This document shows, one piece after another, positions 8,334 through 16,746 of a stretch of DNA of 64,000 nt. The notes below the pieces were generated by a model. It worked only from the letters and a program-made list of their open reading frames with translations. It did no database searches and had not been told where the DNA came from. Every line of letters starts with the position of its first letter. Positions within the stretch are counted from its first letter, which is position 1. A program made the position numbers and the translations under genes. Origin of the DNA: CAZVPF01 sp964628195. GTDB lineage: Bacteria > Planctomycetota > Phycisphaerae > Sedimentisphaerales > Anaerohalosphaeraceae. The stretch covers positions 1 to 64,000 of the forward strand of contig CAZVPF010000003.1 in assembly GCA_964628195.1 (NCBI GenBank), written 5' to 3'.

Positions 8334-10070
8334 CTACTTCTGCTGGTTAGTTTGGTCCGCGGAAATAATTTTGCCGCTTTCAAGCAAAACTTCGGGCACA
8401 TTGCAGCCCATTTCTTTTGCCTTTATTGCGTGTTGATAACTCAACCCGGGCATATCCATCATATAGTATGAATAAGCAAGCCCGTTATGGGCGTCACCGT
8501 TTGTCGGGTCCAGTTCAATCACATCGTTAAAGTGCATTATCGCCTTGTCGTGGTCGCTCATATTGGAGTAGAGCAGTGCAAGGTTAAAATGCAGTTCTAT
8601 ATTTGCCGGGTCGAGCGAAATCGCCCTTGTATAAAGTTCTACGGCTGCGTCGTATTGTTTGATGCCCGCGTAGGCGTTGGCCAGGTTCTGCATGGCTGCG
8701 ACGGCGTGGGGGTCGATCGCGAGAAGCTGCTCATAAGCCTCTATTTCCTGATGGGGTTGGCCCATCTGCCCGCAGGCGAGGGCAAGGCCGAAATATGCGG
8801 AAGTAAGGGCGGGGTCGAGTGAGACAGCTGTTCGGAAAAAATCGGCTGCCTGCTGGGCGTAGCCTTTTTTGAGGTAGCAGTAACCGAGCTTTGTGTTTGG
8901 GTAGGCCTGCATGGGGTCGATCCAGAGGCAATTACGGTAGCTGCTTATTGCCTTGTCGCTGCTGCCCATCTGCATGTAAATGTCGCCGAGGTTGCAATAG
9001 GTCTCGGTGTCGGTTTTATCAATTTTGAGGGCATTTGTCAGGGCGTCGACGGCATTTTTCAGGCTTCCTTTTTTTACGTAGGCTATTGCCATGTTCTTGT
9101 AGGCGTCCTCGAAATCGGGTTTTATGCGTATTGCGGTTTTGTAGTGGCTGATCGCGAGGTTGTAGTCGCCTGCCTGGGTGTAGGCGTTGGCGATATTGTT
9201 GTGTATTTTCTGGTCGCCTGAGAGGAGTTTCAGTGCGGCGGAGTATTCACTGACGGCTGCTTCGGGATAACCGAGTTTCAGGTAGATATTGCCGAGGTTT
9301 GTGCGTGACTCTGCGAGGTTTGGGTTTATCCTGACTGCCCGTTCGAGGTGTAGCCTTGCGGTTTCAAAATCGCCTATTGTGCTGTAGCAGTTGCCGAGGT
9401 TGTTGAAAAAACAACCGAGGCTCTGGAGGTTGGTAAGATTTTTCATATAGATGCCGTTTTCGGGGGGCTTGAATTTGTCGAGATAGTGCTTGTCGGGTGC
9501 GAAGGCGCCGCTGCTTGTGGTTTCGATATTTATCTTACGGACGCCGTCGTCGTATCGGACGAAAAAATGGCCCGGGACGACAACACCATAGAGGGGCAGG
9601 CCAAGCCTTTCGCCTATGGCAAGGTAGAGCATGGACAAGCTCAGGCAGTAGCCGCGTTTTTTGTCGATCACCGTATGCAGGAAGAGGTCCTCGGGGTCGG
9701 TGGCGTTTTTGACCGAATCGAAACCTACCTGGCTGAATAGATAGTCGTTGATAACTTCGAGTGCCTCGTGGTTCATTGGCACATGTCTTTTTTGAGTTAT
9801 TTCGAGTATCTGCTGGGCCCATTCGTCGACGGTGTTCCTGTATCTGAGGAGTGTCTTATCGGTTCCCCACTCGCGGGAAAGTATCAGGGCGGCAGTGGCA
9901 AGGTCGATCTCGGAGTCCTCCATTTTGAGAATCCGGTCGATGTCGGCGAAAGAGTAGAGCCCGACCTTGTCGTTGTTAGCAAGCCTGTCGGCAGGGCACG
10001 GCAATGAAACCAACAGAAAAAACACCATCGACAGTGTCGCTGCAGGGACAACCGAACTAATTTTTCTCAT
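8334..10070 (-). CDS. Secreted protein: transglutaminase-like (SirB1) domain plus TPR repeats
   Basis: About 578 residues. A signal peptide (RKISSVVPAATLSMVFFLLVSLPCPA) precedes a transglutaminase-like domain of the SirB1 N-terminal type, with RGYCLSLSMLYLAIGERLG (candidate catalytic Cys) and VVVPGHFFVRYDDG (candidate His). From residue about 215 to the end there are about ten tetratricopeptide repeats, such as NLGNCYSTIGDFETARLHLERAVRINP. The start codon is placed at the second ATG because AAGGG lies eight bases upstream. The protein probably acts in the periplasm or at the outer membrane as a protein-protein scaffold. Whether the enzyme-like domain is active is unknown. Confidence 0.75.
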   Translation of the reverse strand: MRKISSVVPAATLSMVFFLLVSLPCPADRLANNDKVGLYSFADIDRILKMEDSEIDLATAALILSREWGTDKTLLRYRNTVDEWAQQILEITQKRHVPMNHEALEVINDYLFSQVGFDSVKNATDPEDLFLHTVIDKKRGYCLSLSMLYLAIGERLGLPLYGVVVPGHFFVRYDDGVRKINIETTSSGAFAPDKHYLDKFKPPENGIYMKNLTNLQSLGCFFNNLGNCYSTIGDFETARLHLERAVRINPNLAESRTNLGNIYLKLGYPEAAVSEYSAALKLLSGDQKIHNNIANAYTQAGDYNLAISHYKTAIRIKPDFEDAYKNMAIAYVKKGSLKNAVDALTNALKIDKTDTETYCNLGDIYMQMGSSDKAISSYRNCLWIDPMQAYPNTKLGYCYLKKGYAQQAADFFRTAVSLDPALTSAYFGLALACGQMGQPHQEIEAYEQLLAIDPHAVAAMQNLANAYAGIKQYDAAVELYTRAISLDPANIELHFNLALLYSNMSDHDKAIMHFNDVIELDPTNGDAHNGLAYSYYMMDMPGLSYQHAIKAKEMGCNVPEVLLESGKIISADQTNQQK

Positions 10071-10101
10071 ATTCATAACCCTTAAATACGAGGCTTGAGG
10101 T

Positions 10102-10398
10102 CTAAAGGCTTTTGAGCAAATTCACGACACCAGCAGTGTTTTCACCTTTAATCTCGAGTCTTTTTACCGGGCTTGTCCTGCCCGAAGTTATTGTGATTTC
10201 GTTTTTTTTCAGACCAAGTTTTTTCGCTATAAACGCTGTCAGTGCCTTGTTGGCTTTTCCGTCTTCGGGCGGGGCGGCCACTTTAACCTTCAACATCCCG
10301 TCATGTATTCCGGCAAGGCAGGTTCTGCTCGAGCCCGGCACCACTTTGACGGCAAAAGATGCGGTCTTTCCGTTTATTTTTATTTCGACGCCTTCCAT
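10102..10398 (-). CDS. YggU/DUF167 family protein
   Basis: A 98-residue protein with FAVKVVPGSSRTCLAGIHDGMLKVKVAAPPEDGKAN, the DUF167 (YggU) core, and KKNEITITSGRTSPVKRLEI at the end. The family has a small alpha/beta fold of unknown function and is found across bacteria, archaea and eukaryotes. It starts seven bases after the next gene upstream and probably belongs to the pyrK-pyrD transcription unit. No catalytic residues can be proposed. Confidence 0.85.
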   Translation of the reverse strand: MEGVEIKINGKTASFAVKVVPGSSRTCLAGIHDGMLKVKVAAPPEDGKANKALTAFIAKKLGLKKNEITITSGRTSPVKRLEIKGENTAGVVNLLKSL

Positions 10399-10404
10399 GG
10401 CGGG

Positions 10405-10707
10405 CTACACATTTTCCTCGCGCAAATTTTTACCTACGGCGAACTGGACATATCGCTCGATCTGCATAGCCAACTCGCCAAGCGAATCGAGCTTGAAATC
10501 CTCGTAATGTCCGGGCACGAACTCACCGTTGAGGGCCTTTTTGAATATTTTGACCCTCACAAGAGGCAGCTCATTGCCTGCGGCACTGAAATCGTCGCAG
10601 GTGTGCTCTGTGAGCTCTACCCGCCAGTCCTCGCTGATAAATACAAGGCACCTGCCGGTGTAGACCGCTGCGGGAAAAAAATCGCATAATAGTTTTAGGG
10701 TATTCAT
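10405..10707 (-). CDS. Hypothetical protein, about 100 residues
   Basis: Not recognised. The ATG is preceded by GGGGAA at a good distance; a TTG eight codons further upstream is less likely. The protein is acidic and soluble, with FFPAAVYTGRCLVFISEDWRVELTEHTCDD near the N-terminus and YEDFKLDSLGELAMQIERYVQF near the C-terminus, which suggests a small alpha/beta domain. It lies between pyrD and the YggU gene on the same strand, separated by 76 and 6 bases, so co-transcription is likely. Conservation of this gene next to yggU in related genomes would be the only clue to function. Confidence 0.6.
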   Translation of the reverse strand: MNTLKLLCDFFPAAVYTGRCLVFISEDWRVELTEHTCDDFSAAGNELPLVRVKIFKKALNGEFVPGHYEDFKLDSLGELAMQIERYVQFAVGKNLREENV

Positions 10708-10783
10708 CCCTGTTTCCCCGTTAATAACCAAGCCGAATTTTCAAAAGCTTCAATAACGTCCCTATTTTACCAGAAACATATGC

Positions 10784-11713
10784 TTACTGCAAGGAGCCTG
10801 TGAGTTGTTTTATATTAGTAATTCCGTGTCGGCGACAGTATTGTTCAAGCCCGTTAATTATTTTTACAGGACAATCCGGCTCCACAAAAAGGCTTGTTCC
10901 GACGGTAACGGCTGAGGCCCCTGCGATAATGAACTCCAGGGCGTCGGATGCTGTTCTTATTCCGCCTCCGCCGAGTATGGGTATGTTGTTTTGTTTGGCG
11001 GTTTTTTCGTAGACTTCGTTGACAAGATGGACGGCCATTGGCTTAACGGCCGGGCCTGAAAGGCCTCCTGTACGGTTTGCGAGTACGGGCTTTCGCTTCT
11101 CGATGTCGACGACCATTGCTGTGAAGGTATTGACGAGGCTAAGGGCATCTGCGCCGCCCTGTACAGCGGCCTGGGCAGTTTCGCTTATGTCAGAGACAGT
11201 CGGGGTCAGCTTTACAATGAGGACCTTGTCGGGGCAGCATTTCTTGGCGTGGCGGGTTATTTTCTCAATCAGGGCCGGGTCCTTGCCAAAGGTTATGCCG
11301 CCTTTTTTAACGTTCGGGCAGCTAATGTTCAGCTCGAACCCGCATATACCTTCGCTTTTTGCGAGTTTGTCGATCACGGCAAGGTAATCGTCCATTGTCC
11401 AGCCAGCAACGTTGACGAAAACCGCCAAGTCGTGCTTCTGAATGATCGGTAATTTTTCGCTAATAAAGCTTTCGAGGCCGATATTCGCCAGTCCTATCGC
11501 ATTTAGCATCCCGGAGTCGGTTTCTACGATACGTGGTCCGGGATTTCCCTTTCTGGGCAGTGCGGTTATGCTCTTTGTTACGAGTCCGCCGAGGAGGCTG
11601 AGATCGAAGAAATCAGCCAGTTCGTCTATGTACCCGCAGGTCCCTGAGGCCGTAAATAGGGGGTTTTTGAGTTTAATACCGGCAAAATCAACGGTTAGAT
11701 CAACATTGCTCAT
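10784..11713 (-). CDS. pyrD: Dihydroorotate dehydrogenase B, catalytic subunit PyrD
   Basis: A 309-residue FMN-containing TIM barrel that oxidises dihydroorotate to orotate in pyrimidine synthesis. It opens VDLTVDFAGIKLKNPLFTASGT, and FELNISCPNVKKGG contains the catalytic cysteine of class 1 enzymes. FMN-binding motifs PILGGGGIRTASDALEFIIAGA and VTVGTSLF close the barrel. The gene overlaps the pyrK stop by four bases, as expected for the class 1B heterotetramer in which PyrK passes electrons to NAD. Expression should follow the upstream leader attenuator. Confidence 0.96.
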   Translation of the reverse strand: MSNVDLTVDFAGIKLKNPLFTASGTCGYIDELADFFDLSLLGGLVTKSITALPRKGNPGPRIVETDSGMLNAIGLANIGLESFISEKLPIIQKHDLAVFVNVAGWTMDDYLAVIDKLAKSEGICGFELNISCPNVKKGGITFGKDPALIEKITRHAKKCCPDKVLIVKLTPTVSDISETAQAAVQGGADALSLVNTFTAMVVDIEKRKPVLANRTGGLSGPAVKPMAVHLVNEVYEKTAKQNNIPILGGGGIRTASDALEFIIAGASAVTVGTSLFVEPDCPVKIINGLEQYCRRHGITNIKQLTGSLQ

Positions 11714-12630
11714 ATTTTAAACTCCACTTCCGTGCTCTCGAAAACGGGGCCATCCTTGCAGCACATTTTATATTCGTCGCTGCCGGCGGATTTGACGGCG
11801 CAGCTCTGGCAGAGGCCTATTCCGCAGCCCATCATCCTTTCCATGCTGACCTGGCAGGGAATGCCGAGGCTGGAGGCTATTTTAGCGGCGGCGGCAAGCA
11901 TGATTTCCGGCCCGCAAGCGTAAATAATTGTTTCATCTGCACTTAAGTTGTTTTGTCGAATATATTGTTCGGCTGCCTGGGTAACCAGTCCCTTGAAACC
12001 CGCCGAGCCGTCGTCGGTCGCCAGGCAACAGTCAATGGAATATCTTGAAAATTCTTCAAGGCCTGCGTTTCCGGCGGTATCGGTGGTTATGTGGAAATAG
12101 GGCAGGTTTTCTACGCTTCGCGCGCCAACAAAGGCGGTTACTTTAACGCCCGGGTACTTTTCCGTTAAAAACTGCCCGAGGTGCTGGAGCGGGGGTGCGC
12201 CCATGCCGCCTGCGACAAGAATCGCGTGTTTGAGCCCTTCGGGGACGGTAAAGCCGTTACCGAGTGGGCCAATTACCGAAAGTTTATCGCCTGACTGAAG
12301 TGTTGTCATCCTGAGTGTGGCAGGGCCGAGGACGCAGTAAAGCAGCCCGAGCTCGAAACCTTCGGGAGTTTTTTCGGCCCGATAAAAGCTGAAAGGGCGG
12401 CGAAGAATGATATTTTTTCGGGAAATGTCGTTTAAATGGCTGTATTTATCGGAAATATCGGGCAAAGAGAGTCCCGAAAGGTCAATCTCAGCGAACTGGC
12501 CGGGTGCGAGGGCGGAAAAAGCCGCCGCGTCCGGGCCAACAAATTGAATTTCAAGCCGCCAATAGCAGGGTCGAACCTCCCGGTTTTCAGTAACGATGCC
12601 GGTACATATCCGTTTTGAGCCTTTCGTCAT
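11710..12630 (-). CDS. pyrK: Dihydroorotate dehydrogenase B, electron transfer subunit PyrK
   Basis: A 306-residue ferredoxin reductase-type protein. The FAD-binding barrel includes RRPFSFYRA, the NAD-binding half includes AILVAGGMGAPPLQHL, and the C-terminus carries the 2Fe-2S cysteines in MMGCGIGLCQSCAVKS and MCCKDGPVF. It pairs with PyrD to make an NAD-linked dihydroorotate dehydrogenase. The start codon is 160 bases from the predicted transcription start, so the mRNA has a long leader that contains a terminator hairpin. A possible leader reading frame ends overlapping this start as ATGA. Confidence 0.94.
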   Translation of the reverse strand: MTKGSKRICTGIVTENREVRPCYWRLEIQFVGPDAAAFSALAPGQFAEIDLSGLSLPDISDKYSHLNDISRKNIILRRPFSFYRAEKTPEGFELGLLYCVLGPATLRMTTLQSGDKLSVIGPLGNGFTVPEGLKHAILVAGGMGAPPLQHLGQFLTEKYPGVKVTAFVGARSVENLPYFHITTDTAGNAGLEEFSRYSIDCCLATDDGSAGFKGLVTQAAEQYIRQNNLSADETIIYACGPEIMLAAAAKIASSLGIPCQVSMERMMGCGIGLCQSCAVKSAGSDEYKMCCKDGPVFESTEVEFKI

Positions 12631-12682
12631 ATATTTAAACCCTTGTCCATAATGGTTTTAAGTTTTTTTTGAGGGAGGGTAT

Positions 12683-12723
12683 AAAAAACTTGCGGAACAT
12701 TCATCCACTCATGCTCCGCAAGT
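12683..12723 (-). terminator. Leader attenuator hairpin upstream of pyrK
   Basis: On the minus strand the arms ACTTGCGGAGCAT and ATGTTCCGCAAGT (12711-12723 and 12688-12700) pair over 13 bp with one G-U, close a 10-base loop, and are followed by TTTTTT. This has the form of an intrinsic terminator. It lies about 70-110 bases downstream of the predicted pyrK promoter and about 55 bases before pyrK, so it would end transcription before the operon. Two small upstream hairpins are present (12765-12782 and 12730-12746), the second with a UUUUCUUUU loop. Confidence 0.75.
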
Positions 12724-12798
12724 GCGCCACGGCAAAAGAAAAGCCGCAAAATCCAATTTTGTAAGAGGCAGTTTGTCGCCTCGTTAATTTCTCTAATA

Positions 12799-12827
12799 AG
12801 TATATCGTTGGTTTCGGGCATTGTCAA
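12799..12827 (-). promoter_or_regulatory. sigma70-type promoter for pyrK-pyrD
   Basis: On the minus strand TTGACA (12822-12827) and TATACT (12799-12804) are separated by 17 bases. Transcription would start near 12792. The resulting leader is about 160 bases and includes the attenuator hairpin. Confidence 0.7.
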
Positions 12828-12940
12828 TAAATCAAATTTGGAATAAATTCAACAAAATAATAATTTCTCTAAGTCTTTTGTTTGCATATATTTATGAACT
12901 GGTAATTCAGGGTCTGCAATTATTCAATCTCGCCTGTTAT

Positions 12941-14143
12941 TCATTGGTTATCTTTGCCGGAAAAGTCCTCGCTGAGGACCCGTCGAATGACCTGATTTAG
13001 TCCGATGCCCTGTTTTGCCGCTATCCGGAGACAGTCTTGATATTCGGGCTTTAAGAAAACGTTTTTTCCTTTGTAACAGCCGCATTTGAAAGCTACTTTT
13101 CCGTACTCTGTCTCAATATTCTTAATCGACCTTGCGAGTTTTTTTCTCGATACTTCTACTTTTCTAAAGCCAAGTGTTAAACCCGATCTGAAAATTTCAT
13201 CCGTAAGCGCTTCCTCTTTTTCATGTTCACACAGTACTGAAATTTCAAGAGCGGGACGGCCTTTCTTCATATAAATCGGCGAGGTCCATACATCGAGGGC
13301 GCCAGCGTCTCGAAAGCGATCGGTGTAATGGGCAATCGCTTCGCCGGTTGCGTCGTCAACGTTAAACTGGAACAGTAGGGCTGAGTCGTGTTCGATTTCT
13401 TCGTGCACATCGGTTTGCAATAGTTCTGTGCCTGTCATGACCCTTAGAACGTTTGCAAAGTTTTCGGCATCTTTGGTTCCCGCGCCGCAGCCGATCCGGT
13501 CTATGTTCATTGGCGGCAGTGGGGTGAACTTGTCAACGAAATATGCCAGTATAGCAGCGGCGGTGGGGGTTAGAAGCTCGAAATTTCCCGGTCCAGCCTG
13601 GACGGGCAGATTGTGCTCTCGGATAATCTCACCAGTCGCGGGTGCGGGAACGGGCATTATGCCGTGTGCGCATTTTACCTGGCCGCTTCCGGTTGAAATG
13701 ATTGAACTGTATATTTTATCCGGGGCAAGTGCGTCTATGCAGAGGCAGGCACTGACAATGTCCGTTATCGAGTCCTCGGCGCCGACTTCGTGAAAGTGGA
13801 CCTTGCCTGGGGTGGTGTTGTGGACTTTTGCCTCGGCTTTGGCGAGAATCTCGAAAACACCGGTTGCGTCTTTTTTTGCCCGGTCGCTTATTTTGCTTGC
13901 CTGGATTATCCCGGTCACCTCTTTCAGTCCCCTGTGGTGGTGACTATGCCCGATTACGGGGTTGAAACGGAGCGCCGCGATGCCGTGACGGACCTGATCC
14001 GTAACCTCTATCTTCACATTTTTCAGCCCGAGTGTGGACAGGCGGTCGAGCAGAAAGTTCCTGTCAACGCCTGCGCTGATAAGAGCGGCTGATATCATAT
14101 CTCCGCCGCTGCCGGCGAAACAGTCAAAGTACAAAATTTTCAT
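12941..14143 (-). CDS. larC: Nickel insertion protein LarC (pincer nucleotide maturation)
   Basis: A 400-residue protein beginning MKILYFDCFAGSGGDMISAAL, the LarC (DUF111) signature. HFHEVGAEDSITDIV and ERKKLARSIKNIETEYGKVAFK-type segments (VSRKKLARSIKN here) are also typical. LarC uses CTP to insert nickel into the pincer nucleotide cofactor of lactate racemase and related enzymes. In Lactobacillus the gene is split by a programmed frameshift; here it is one continuous frame. No larA, larB or larE lies in this window, so its client enzyme is elsewhere. It is separated from pyrK by about 310 bases with a promoter between. Confidence 0.9.
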   Translation of the reverse strand: MKILYFDCFAGSGGDMISAALISAGVDRNFLLDRLSTLGLKNVKIEVTDQVRHGIAALRFNPVIGHSHHHRGLKEVTGIIQASKISDRAKKDATGVFEILAKAEAKVHNTTPGKVHFHEVGAEDSITDIVSACLCIDALAPDKIYSSIISTGSGQVKCAHGIMPVPAPATGEIIREHNLPVQAGPGNFELLTPTAAAILAYFVDKFTPLPPMNIDRIGCGAGTKDAENFANVLRVMTGTELLQTDVHEEIEHDSALLFQFNVDDATGEAIAHYTDRFRDAGALDVWTSPIYMKKGRPALEISVLCEHEKEEALTDEIFRSGLTLGFRKVEVSRKKLARSIKNIETEYGKVAFKCGCYKGKNVFLKPEYQDCLRIAAKQGIGLNQVIRRVLSEDFSGKDNQ

Positions 14144-14204
14144 GGCCAGATTCCCTTAAAATTACCGATGTACGAATTATCTATGAACATAAGAGAGTTT
14201 CAAG

Positions 14205-14222
14205 TACAATATTAATATTGTA
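14205..14222. promoter_or_regulatory. Perfect 18-bp palindrome between larC and dacB
   Basis: TACAATATTAATATTGTA reads the same on both strands. It sits in the 128-base divergent gap between larC and dacB, 50 bases before the dacB start. The symmetry and position suggest a dimeric regulator's operator, but low-complexity AT sequence could also give it by chance. Confidence 0.4.
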
Positions 14223-14271
14223 TCAAAAGAGGGTGTTGAAAAACCGCAGATGATTTGTTAAAAACTTCCCT

Positions 14272-15675
14272 ATGAAAAAACATGCAATTATATACGCTTT
14301 ATTCGCATTGTCCGCTTTTGCTTCGCCTACGGTGCGGGCGGGGAGGCTTGGCGGGGCGATCGACGCCATTATTGCGAGTGCGGATAACAAAAATGCCGAC
14401 TTCGCTGTTTATATTTATGACCCGAACTGCGGGCGTGCGCTTTATTCTCGCAAACCCGAGCAAAGCATGATACCGGCGTCCAATATGAAGATAATCGTAT
14501 CGGCGGCGGCGATGAAACTGCTCGGGGCCGATTTTGAGTATGTCACGAAAGTCGCACTGAAGGATTCTGAGCTTATAGTCATAGGCTCCGGGGACCCGCT
14601 TCTCGGGGACAAGATCACAGAGGCAAGTGAAGGTGAGGCGCGTTTCAGTCACTTCGAGATGATCATTGACGCCTTGAAGGAAAAAGGTGTTACGTCGCTT
14701 GAGAACATTGTTGTGGACAGCTTCATATTCGATGATATGCTCGTGCATCCGAACTGGCCGAAAGACCAGCTTAACAGGTCCTACGCGGCGGAGGTTTGCG
14801 GACTGAACTATAACGCAAACTGCATAGAAGTGACGACGGCGAGGCTGGGCAATATATGCAGGGTTTCGCATGACCCGCCGACAGGCTATGTACAGATAGT
14901 CGACAAGACGTCGGCGATATCGAAGGGCTCTACAAAAGTGGGGGACTATCGCGTGGCTGATTGCCCGAACAGGATTGTAGTTTTCGGCAAGTGCAACCGC
15001 AGTTATTCGTTCGACGTGGCGATACAAAGGCCGTCGGCGTTTTTCGGTTACCTGCTGGCGGAAAATCTTATCGCCGCGGGTATAAGCATTGACGGACGGA
15101 TCATCGAGAAGGACGTGGAAAACGGCGGAAACCATACGCTGGTGGAGTTTAAGACACCGCTTGTGAAGGTGCTGCGCAGGTGTAACGAGGACAGCTTCGG
15201 GCTTGCGGCTGATGCGTTGGTTAAAACTATTTCGGCGCATTATAAGGAATCGGGCAAGGGGGGCAGCTGGGGGCACGGGCTTGAGTGCATTGCAGATTAC
15301 CTTGTTTCGCTGGGTGTCGGCCGGGAGCAGTTCAGTTTTGACGACGGCAGGGGGCTAAGCAGGCTAAATAAGATAACACCGGCGGCGATTGTGGCGGTGC
15401 TGAATGATGTTTACGAGGACGAGGAGTGGCTGACCTACCGCTACACCCTTGCAAAGGGCGGCAGCGAGGGGACAATTGAGAAATACTTCCGCGAACCGGA
15501 ATACGCGGGCAAGGTGTATGGCAAGACGGGGTATATAAACGGCGTTCGGACTTTTTCGGGCTGCTGCGAGACCTCACAGGGCGATGTGATTTTCAGCATA
15601 CTTACCGAAGGCGGCAACTGGAAAGTGCGGAAATCCATAAACGATATTGTCAAGGCGATCATTGATAATCGTTAA
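14272..15675 (+). CDS. dacB: D-Ala-D-Ala carboxypeptidase/endopeptidase, PBP4 type (S13)
   Basis: A 467-residue periplasmic protein with a signal peptide (HAIIYALFALSAFASPTVRA). The first active-site motif is PASNMK (Ser-x-x-Lys) near residue 66 and the third is YGKTGYINGVRTFSG (Lys-Thr-Gly). The insertion domain begins with ENIVVDSFIFDD and the typical AEVCGLNYNAN. Family S13 enzymes trim or cleave peptidoglycan cross-links. At the second motif, usually Ser-x-Asn in NLYAE context, this protein reads NEDSFGLAADAL, with Gly where Asn is expected. The final GNWKVRKSINDIVKAI is normal. The enzyme could be altered or inactive. Confidence 0.85.
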   Translation: MKKHAIIYALFALSAFASPTVRAGRLGGAIDAIIASADNKNADFAVYIYDPNCGRALYSRKPEQSMIPASNMKIIVSAAAMKLLGADFEYVTKVALKDSELIVIGSGDPLLGDKITEASEGEARFSHFEMIIDALKEKGVTSLENIVVDSFIFDDMLVHPNWPKDQLNRSYAAEVCGLNYNANCIEVTTARLGNICRVSHDPPTGYVQIVDKTSAISKGSTKVGDYRVADCPNRIVVFGKCNRSYSFDVAIQRPSAFFGYLLAENLIAAGISIDGRIIEKDVENGGNHTLVEFKTPLVKVLRRCNEDSFGLAADALVKTISAHYKESGKGGSWGHGLECIADYLVSLGVGREQFSFDDGRGLSRLNKITPAAIVAVLNDVYEDEEWLTYRYTLAKGGSEGTIEKYFREPEYAGKVYGKTGYINGVRTFSGCCETSQGDVIFSILTEGGNWKVRKSINDIVKAIIDNR

Positions 15676-15738
15676 TATCAGCTATTGAGGGTTTTGTTTC
15701 CGCTTGGCAAGACTTGATCAATCTTTAGCTTTTTACCT

Positions 15739-16746
15739 TTACCACTGTGCGAGTTCGCCGGTGACTTCTTCTACGAGGTCTTTCATTGTTACAAGGCCCA
15801 TTACCCGCCTGCGGTTTCCGGGCGCGGCGATGACGAGGACTATCTTGTCGCCCCTCTGGCGGACGATGTTTATGGCCTCGATGACGGTTGTGTCTGCGCT
15901 TAATCTTGAAATGGGTTTGACGTGTTTGCGGAGGTCGCTGAAGACCTCGCCTGTGCCGAGCGCTTCGTAAACATTCACATAGCCCATTATCGAGTTTAGA
16001 TTGTTCTCGAAAACGGGCAGCCGGGTGAAGGGGACCTGTTCGACAATTTTGAGCAGTTGGGCCCGGTTTGTCTTTACGTCCACCGCGGTCATGCGGGCTG
16101 CGGGGACCATGACCATCTGCAAATTCGTCGAGGGCATGTCTACCATTCGGTGGATGAGTTCGTTTTGTATGCTGCTGAGTATTCCCTCCTCGCTGCTTTC
16201 CCTGAACAGGCCGAGTAGACGCGTTCTTTCGCTGAGGTGCCGGCTGGCGGTTTCACTGCCTGTGACATAAAAGATGCTGTCGAAGAGCTTGTGCACAAGT
16301 TTAAGGGCCCAGACCAGGCCTGAATACCTGAAGAGCCTGTCGAAAAACCAGAGGGGGGCGGCGAATCTGGGCATCAGCCGGTCCGAACGATAATAAAAAA
16401 TGTTCTTGGGCAGGACTTCGGAAAAAATGAACAGCAGGGGGGTCATCATGAATGTCGCCCATGCCTGTGCGGCTTGGTCGCTGCTGCCAGCGGCAAGGAG
16501 CATAAAGGTTACAATGCTGGTTGAGAGGTAATTTACGAGGTTGTTGCCGATAAGGATGGAGAATACGAGGCCCTGGCTGTCGGCGAGTATTCCGGAAAGG
16601 AGGGAATGAAAGGGCTTGTTCTGCTCGGTTCCAAGGCGGAGCCGGAATTTGCTGAGCCTGTAAACCCCTGTCTCTGAGCCGGAAAAAAAGCCGCCCAGCA
16701 AAACCAGCACGACAACCAGCGGAACATACATTATAACCTCGGTCAT
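15739..16746 (-). CDS. CNNM/CorC-type membrane protein (DUF21 plus CBS), second copy
   Basis: About 335 residues. An N-terminal DUF21 membrane domain (MYVPLVVVLVLLGGFFSGSETGVYRLSKFRL) with four predicted helices is followed by CBS domains (MVMVPAARMTAVDVKTN and RGDKIVLVIAAPGNRRRVMGLVTMKDLVEEV). The start overlaps the preceding gene's stop as ATGA; a longer in-frame extension would lie inside that gene and is Arg/Pro-rich. The family is linked to magnesium and divalent cation transport. Compared with its neighbour it lacks the C-terminal CorC_HlyC domain, so the two may form a hetero-oligomer, which is an inference. Confidence 0.85.
   Translation of the reverse strand: MTEVIMYVPLVVVLVLLGGFFSGSETGVYRLSKFRLRLGTEQNKPFHSLLSGILADSQGLVFSILIGNNLVNYLSTSIVTFMLLAAGSSDQAAQAWATFMMTPLLFIFSEVLPKNIFYYRSDRLMPRFAAPLWFFDRLFRYSGLVWALKLVHKLFDSIFYVTGSETASRHLSERTRLLGLFRESSEEGILSSIQNELIHRMVDMPSTNLQMVMVPAARMTAVDVKTNRAQLLKIVEQVPFTRLPVFENNLNSIMGYVNVYEALGTGEVFSDLRKHVKPISRLSADTTVIEAINIVRQRGDKIVLVIAAPGNRRRVMGLVTMKDLVEEVTGELAQW

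Noticed and set aside
12627..12827. 66-codon frame ending at the pyrK start, read as a separate protein
   Set aside because: Its ATG and first codons lie in the predicted pyrK promoter, and it spans the attenuator hairpin. Kept only as a possible leader frame.
14299..15276. 325-codon frame antisense to the PBP4-type gene
   Set aside because: Arg/His-rich shadow of a gene with clear SxxK and KTG motifs.
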